Source: Gryganskiella cystojenkinii
Lineage: Eukaryota > Mortierellomycota > Mortierellomycetes > Mortierellales > Mortierellaceae
DNA: 24,421 bases
Assembly (NCBI GenBank): GCA_015852425.1
Contig: JAAAIG010000358.1
Coordinates: 7,326 to 31,746 of the forward strand
Direction of reading: 5' to 3'
The notes beneath the pieces were generated by a model. The model was not told where the DNA came from, did not search any database, and worked only from the letters and a program-made list of their open reading frames with translations. This document shows, piece by piece, positions 19,059 through 24,421 of the stretch (its first letter is position 1; the number at the start of each line of letters is the position of its first letter). A program made the translations under genes and the position numbers.

Positions 19059-22000
19059 ATGACCGCGGTGGCTCAAAACCGATTCTCGGAGACAAAGTTC
19101 TCTGAGTCGTTCTGGTCCAACTCCCGCGGTGACTATGTCCATGGCGCTAATGTTCTCCATGCCAAGGTCGACCAAGGCGCTGTCGAGGACCAAGAGATTC
19201 TCACCTACCTCCGCGAGCGAATCGAGGTTGAGCAGCGGTATGGCAATGCCTTGATCGAGATGGGCAACCGACGACTAAGAGTAAGCTCATAAGAATCCGC
19301 GTAAAAACAAAACAAAAAAGACACTGCCACGCTCCTTTTTGTCCAGACAAACGACATGGAGAACTCCTTATCTCTTGCAGACGCCCATAGATGATGACGA
19401 TGGGCGCTTGTTGAAGGACGTTCAGGTCCAAAGATCAGTGGTCCCCTTGGTGTGGCGTACGATATGGGAATCCGCACACAAAATGGAACGAAGCGATGGT
19501 GCTTACTCACCGAAACGCACAGCGGACAGCACCATTGACAGCATAGGTGGCTGCATCCCCTCTTCCTCCTTTCTTCTCTTTTTCCCTTCCGTCTCTCTTT
19601 TCTCTGCTCTTACTGCTACTCTTCATCATTAACTTTCAAGCATTCTCTTGTCTGGTCTGGCTGGGTGTTGGCTCTCCCTGCCCTAGTCTGGGCTGGGCTG
19701 AATGACCATTCCTCTGCTCCCTTTCTCTCCTCTCCTTGGCCTGTCTTCCCTCCTATACCCCTCATATTTGCCTCTGGCATTATTAGCACCCCTGTTTTTT
19801 TGTTCTGGGCATAGCGCCTCGCTATTGTTGCATCCTTTTTTTGTCCACCAGACCTCTTATCGAGCCTTGTGACTAACCGATCCAAATCCCCCTGCGCTTC
19901 CTGTTCACTCGTCAACGTCCATTATAGCTTGATGGCTTTCTCAGAGACGATGGTGCTTCCTTGCGCAAAAACTTTGAGACAATCAAGGCCGAAAGTATCG
20001 AACTCGGAAATGGACATCTCGCCCTTGCCTCCAACCTCAAGGAACTAGTCCTCCAACCCCTTCTCAAGTTCAGCTCTCAATCTCGACAAACCACACAACA
20101 GAGCCGTGAAGAGATCGAGACTCGCCTCAAGCTTTTTGACAAACACTTGCTCGACCTTGACCGCTCTCATGCAGCCTATGTCTCCAAATGCAACTCGTCT
20201 GATCAGGCGGAACTTGAGGCCAATAAGATTACTCAGGGGGATCAGGCCTATCATCAAAATGCAGAGTCCAAGGCTGACGATTTGGATGTCGAGCGTCGTC
20301 ACGAATTTGCCTCTCAACGGTTCACGATTCAAGAGCTCAACAAGTTTTTGAACAGGATGCGTGCGGAGGTGCCTTCACAGGATGTCAAGGTCCCCATCAT
20401 GGGTATCTACCCAGGATGCTGCTCTGGATCCGCGATAGCCCATTGGATCCAACAAAACACAAAAGCTCGGACAATCGAGGAAGCAGAACACATTGGTCAG
20501 TCGCTCTCGGATGAGGGCTTTTTGAGATTGATTGGTCAGCGTGGTAACAAGTTCCTGGCCAGCCCTGCCAACTTTTATCAATGGCGAGACCAAATGTTCG
20601 AGCTGTTGGAGGAGGATAAGGAAGAGGACGTGTCTCTAGTCACAAAGACCAAGCAGGAGGCCGAGAAGGCCGATGCTGTATACCTTGCCGCGGTCAAAAA
20701 AGCGGATATGACTCGCCTTCAACTTGAAGTTGGACTGGTAAGTGAAAGACCTCATCAAGTCAATGTGCATGAGCTGAACAAAGTCACTGTTTTTTATAAC
20801 AGGCGTTGCTTCACAACTGTTATAGTTTTCCCACATGGACCTTTTGCAGCGATTCGAGTACGAACGTATCAACACATTCAAGAACGGTATGAATTTTCCC
20901 TATTTCGTAACAGATAGTCCTTGGCGCCAATCTTTCGATTTTACTGCAAAAGTATAGCTTCTAATCTTGATTTTTCCTGTTTCTGCTGCTGAAATAGCAT
21001 TCCTGAACTTTGCGGCCATCTTCTCAAACATTATCAGCATCACACAGTCTGTTGCCGATCACTTGCTGATCTTCCAGGAGGCTCTGCGACCCGCAAATGA
21101 TGTCCAATATGTGATTGAACAGTACCGTACCGGCGCCTTTGTACCCATGCCAACCTTGTACAACAACTTTTACCACGGTTCAGGCCTTGGTAAGCAAAAA
21201 GAACAGTTGACTCCATTTGGACTCGAATCGTCGAATATCTCTTTCCCTCTCCCTGGCTTTTCAAGCACAACGATTTTGACCCCGAACTTTTCTCTCTCTC
21301 TCTCTCTGTCTCTCTCTCTCTCTCTCTTCTTTGTTTTCACCATGCCCTAGATCAAATATTTGGAGTCAATATTGATCAGCATTGCAACTTCACCCGCAAA
21401 AAAGTGCCTCAGATTGTCACAAAGTGTTTGAGCAGGATCAAAAAGAGCTCTGCTACCGCCACGAACGAACGTATGAATTTCTTTATTGATTTCTGATTGT
21501 GATCTCTCCGATTCTGATTTGCAATGTTGACGCTTTTTGGTTCACCATTGATGGATTAGAGAAATTGGCTTTCTGGACTGCAGACATCCCGCTTGCAGAT
21601 ATTCATATCCTCAGGAACAAGATCAATCATGGTATTTTGATTTCGTCTCCTGACAATAGCCTCTGCGTCATGACAGTAATTGGTGACAAGTGTGTGTCGT
21701 GTACTTACTGGTTACTGGTGTCAATCTTGACGATTAGGCGGCAAGATTACACAGAAGCTGTTACGACTCTTTGATGTGGCCACGGTAGTCGGCGTGTTGC
21801 GCCTGTACTTTTTGGAACTGCCGGGATCACTGCTTAATGGAGAGGAATATGAGACTGTGAAGATCATCTACTCCAGTGGTAAGGGTAGGAGAGCAGCACT
21901 TATCGGTGGGAAAAAATGAATGAGGTTTTTGCAATTGTGCATGCCACCAGATTTACTAAATGCAATACTAATCTATGAATGAAATAGTGTCGGACGACGT

Positions 22001-23308
22001 AAACGACAGCAAGAATGATGCCAGGATCTCGTCGATCCGCAATTTCCTTGCCCTTTTGTCTTCGGCCCGCTTCTATACCCTATATGAAGTGACCAAGCAT
22101 ATTAGCAAGTAAGGGAATCACCACTACGATTGGTGCATGCTGAACGTTTCTTGTGTTCTTGAAAGGATCCAGTGCTTACCATTCAAAAAATTATGAAAAC
22201 TAGCGTCATGAAGGAGACGATGGCTGACGATAATTTCACGGCGCTGATGGCTCATCGCTGGGGACCAGTGTTCTTGCGACCTTTGGAGGAGACTGCAGTG
22301 ACACTTCATGATAAACATCCTCAGCGGATGATGCGGGATATGCTCAAGATGACCCACCAAGTCTTCGAACCGATCCGTATGAGTCGCGAGGAAGGAAATT
22401 TGTCTCGCTCAGTCACTACTCGCGCGCCTGCTTCACACTTGGGTCGCCGCAAGGGAGGACCTCTACGCCAGAGTCGTGATTTGAAGGGTTCGCCCTCTCC
22501 CCTGGCGAATGGTTTAACTGCCAACCCTGCACCAACGAATGGGGCCGGACTTCCCTCCATTTCTGTGGAAGGCGAACTCGTTAGCGCGAGTGGAACGTCA
22601 GATGTACCGGCAGCAGATAATTCTGGAGCAGGAGTGGGTACTGGGTCTCCCGCTACTGGAGGAGCGAAACTGCGACGTCAGCTTGGACCCTCGTCTGCCA
22701 GGTTCAATCTTACGCGTGGAGTGAGTGCGCCTGAGATGTTCAGTGAGGTCCCTACGTTCAAGAAGAAGCCCGCCTTGGATGGATCTGTCGCGAACGCCAC
22801 CAACGGAACCGGATCTAATCAAGACCTTGAAGGAGATGCTGTCAAGACTCCTGGGCTACTCAACACGACCGGTCTGAAACATGCCGCAGGAGGCGAAAGG
22901 AGCAGCCGATCGCCATTAAGACAGTCCATGATGGCGACCTCTACCTCTGCAGACGAAGTAATTGATGAAGAAGATGAGAAGGAACAAGAGGCCCAAGAGA
23001 CGTTGAGCGCTAGCAGCGAACAGACCCGTGTGGATCAACCCAGAAGCCAGGAAGGGTCCGAGGCCACGATTATGACAGCCGATCTGCCTTCGCAAGAGGA
23101 AGCCATCGCTGCTGCTGCTGACGCAGCCACGGACTGGAAACCTGTCACAGGAACCGAGTTCGAGTCCTCTAGCCGTAAACTGGAGAGGACCCGCCGCAAG
23201 AACCGCCAGAGTGCTCTCGCTCAGGGTGCTGGATCAGAGACTACCTTGAGCGTGGAAGGACTTTCGGCCGAAAGTGTCCTTCAAGCGCTTCGGGAAGAGG
23301 GACCTTAG
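19059..23308 (+). CDS. RGD2: F-BAR / DEP / RhoGAP protein, Rgd2 type
   Basis: Membrane-curving protein that should regulate Rho-family GTPases (yeast Rgd2 acts on Cdc42 and Rho5) in polarity and cytokinesis. Inferred exons: 19059-19280, 19928-20737, 20826-20886, 20998-21189, 21351-21470, 21560-21631, 21738-21878, 21988-22108, 22204-23308; all join in phase to 947 residues. Seen: F-BAR start FSESFWSNSRGDYVHGANVL, then RDDGASLRKNFETI; a DEP domain (about 228-296) with IMGIYPGCCSGSAIAHWI and DEGFLRLIGQ; the second F-BAR half with FEYERINTFKNA; a RhoGAP domain (about 429-635) with VVGVLRLYFLELPGSLL and WGPVFLRP; and a disordered tail. The arginine-finger position reads AFWTAD, without Arg. The first intron is unusually long, with a possible cassette exon. 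An acceptor at 20801-20802 would break the frame. The 22203 acceptor is supported by a TGCTTAC branch site. Confidence 0.87.
19381..19632 (+). other. Open segment inside the first RhoGAP intron (possible alternative exon)
   Basis: A good acceptor (TCTCTTGCAG ending at 19380) is 100 nt after the exon 1 donor, a normal intron size here. It opens phase 0 sequence TPIDDDDGRLLKDVQ continuing to a stop at 19632. No GTA donor in the right phase joins it to the exon at 19928. It could be a small cassette exon with a non-GTA donor (CAG|GTCC at 19426), an alternative terminal exon giving a truncated F-BAR protein, or chance. Confidence 0.3.
21291..21327 (+). repeat. (TC)n tract before a 3' splice site
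   Basis: About eighteen TC units with one G interruption lie in the RhoGAP gene intron 21190-21350, ending 23 bases before the acceptor. They form an extended pyrimidine tract. Confidence 0.85.
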
Positions 23309-23546
23309 TCGGCGGAATTGCTTTGGCTTTCGGTACTTACAGATTCGCTGAGCACTTGGAGGAGGATGGAAACTGGATCATATCTACGAGTAAATACTGC
23401 ACCTTGAATTAAAATCTGCCATCATTTTTATATTTTTATTGGTGTTAAAATTTACAAAGACTTGAAAAAGACAAACGAGAGCCTCGACCGTGAACAGGCC
23501 TCAGCTTGAGCCTGGAACCGAGATGGCAAACCTGTCATTATTATTA

Positions 23547-23808
23547 TTACTGTATTTGCGGTCTGGGCTCTGATTTCATGATGAAAATGAAATCTGTGCC
23601 GCACTCCGATACCGATGTGACCTGTCGGTCCCACGTCTGCTTGGCCCTCGTCGGCAGAACGGGAAGACTGAAGTTCAATTCAAAAACTGTTTTGCAACCT
23701 TGCTGCTGGGTGTTGACCAGCGACTTGGGCACCGACCTCTTTTTAGCTGGTGGAGGGAAAAGAGGGTTCGAGGCCAGGATGCTTCTGCTCTTCGGATTTT
23801 CAACCTTA
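23547..23808 (-). CDS. Possible last exon of an unrecognised minus-strand gene
   Basis: From an acceptor-like TTACAG (23814-23809) the minus strand is open for 86 codons to TAA at 23547. It reads KVENPKSRSILASN, LFPPPAKKRSVPKSL, FELNFSLPVLPTRAKQTW and SVSECGTDFIFIMKSE. Third codon positions favour C and G as in the other genes of this window, which suggests real coding rather than chance. Upstream, a GTACGT donor at 23979 would join in phase to RFVNQPNPQSVL. An overlapping other frame (about 24020-23866) reads VYCTFRFTSKEYMFIGKDKL before a stop. I do not recognise the family. It may be the 3' end of a gene beyond the right edge, or a decayed copy. Confidence 0.3.
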
Positions 23809-24363
23809 CTGTAATTGCACAAAGTCTTTTTTTTTCGATCTTGTGTCTGTCAGACTATGGCGATGTCACGATGTCAATCGCTCTGATTTTCCTGTTTGTT
23901 GGTGCCATCTCTCCTTGAAAATGTTTGCTTTCAGCTTGTCCTTTCCAATGAACATGTACTCTTTGGAAGTAAAGCGAAACGTACAGTACACTTTGGGGGT
24001 TCGGTTGGTTGACAAACCGTGCAGCAGAATAACGAAATCAACAAAGTGGAGACCACAAAATTGACAAGATTAAAAAATAGCCCACTTACAACAGTTGCAT
24101 GAATGAACAAGCTGCCCTGGACAGGACAGCAGTTGCTACGTATGGTAAAACAGTTACGTAAAACAAGATCCTGGGAATAGAAAGCCCACAGTAGACTTCC
24201 CCGCAGATATTTTGAAAAAAACTGGGGCCAAGTTGGTCAACATTCTTAGTGCACAGAGATAAAAAGGAAAAATTCTTTTGATTATAAACTCGATAATGCA
24301 GCCCTTGGCTTTTCGAGAGATGAGCGGTACTCAAATTCCTCAGTACGATTGTCCGGCTTTTTC

Positions 24364-24377
24364 AAGGCCCGGGCCTT
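24364..24377. repeat. Perfect 14-base palindrome AAGGCCCGGGCCTT
   Basis: A self-complementary GC-rich sequence in an A/T-rich non-coding stretch, followed by a 15-T run. It resembles a hairpin-capable or dimer-binding site; no function can be assigned. Confidence 0.6.
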
Positions 24378-24421
24378 TTCTATTTTTTTTTTTTTTTATC
24401 GACAGAAACTTCGTGCACCTT

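Larger units (their letters stand above)
23309..24421. other. Right-edge region without an assigned gene
   Basis: The left part holds the RhoGAP 3' UTR, with ATTAAA at 23408-23413. From 23547 rightwards, minus-strand stretches look coding but could not be assembled into a gene. Near the edge there are a 14-base GC-rich palindrome and a 15-T run (24383-24397). Confidence 0.5.

Noticed and set aside
22166..22203. Acceptor at 22165 for the last RhoGAP exon
   Set aside because: Runs into a stop after ten codons; the acceptor at 22203, 23 bases beyond a TGCTTAC branch-like site, keeps frame.
1..24421. Search by eye for tRNAs, rRNAs, CRISPR arrays, transposable elements with terminal repeats and biosynthetic or defence clusters
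   Set aside because: None seen; the genes are dispersed housekeeping and regulatory loci. A tRNA or repeat search by program would be needed to exclude weak cases.

Overview
The window is nuclear DNA of a filamentous fungus. Nine protein genes are recognisable. They are interrupted by short spliceosomal introns, mostly 86-193 nt, and exon joins are in phase. All but one of the 26 inferred donors begin GTA. Homopolymeric Asn, Ser, Gln and Asp tracts, pyrimidine-rich leaders and the gene content (full-length folliculin, an MLL5/Set3-type PHD-SET protein, a GPYKRR-type zinc-cluster factor) fit an early-diverging lineage such as Mortierellomycota or Mucoromycota. That placement is inference from gene style, not a database match. 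I see no tRNA, rRNA, CRISPR array, transposase, virus or secondary-metabolite cluster.

Layout from the left: folliculin/Lst7 (minus, runs off the left edge, 1-1339); a zinc-ribbon + J-domain + DnaJ-X cochaperone (minus, 1649-3474); a 1.1 kb divergent promoter; a 1759-residue PHD-SET Set3/MLL5-family protein (plus, 4592-9977); guanylate kinase (minus, 10106-10933, tail-to-tail with the previous gene); TIP41 (plus, 11365-12591, head-to-head with guanylate kinase); CDC123 (minus, 12693-14236, tail-to-tail with TIP41); a Zn2Cys6 factor (plus, 14592-16700, head-to-head with CDC123); a saccharopine-dehydrogenase-like oxidoreductase with an apparent 1-nt frameshift (plus, 17109-18547); and an F-BAR/DEP/RhoGAP protein of the Rgd2 type (plus, 19059-23308). 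The last 1.1 kb holds no assigned gene, but minus-strand segments there look coding.

The genes are unrelated housekeeping and regulatory loci. They are not an operon or a cluster. The only functional echo is that folliculin/Lst7 and TIP41 both act in TORC1 nutrient signalling in yeasts. Head-to-head pairs share compact intergenic promoters and convergent pairs have 101-128 bp between stop codons.

I did not find a convincing undescribed biological system. The points most worth a second look are the frameshift in the oxidoreductase, a GC-AG intron and two SLxxY motifs in the Set3-like gene, an apparently missing arginine finger in the RhoGAP domain, the ambiguous first intron of that gene, and the coding-like remnants at the right edge.
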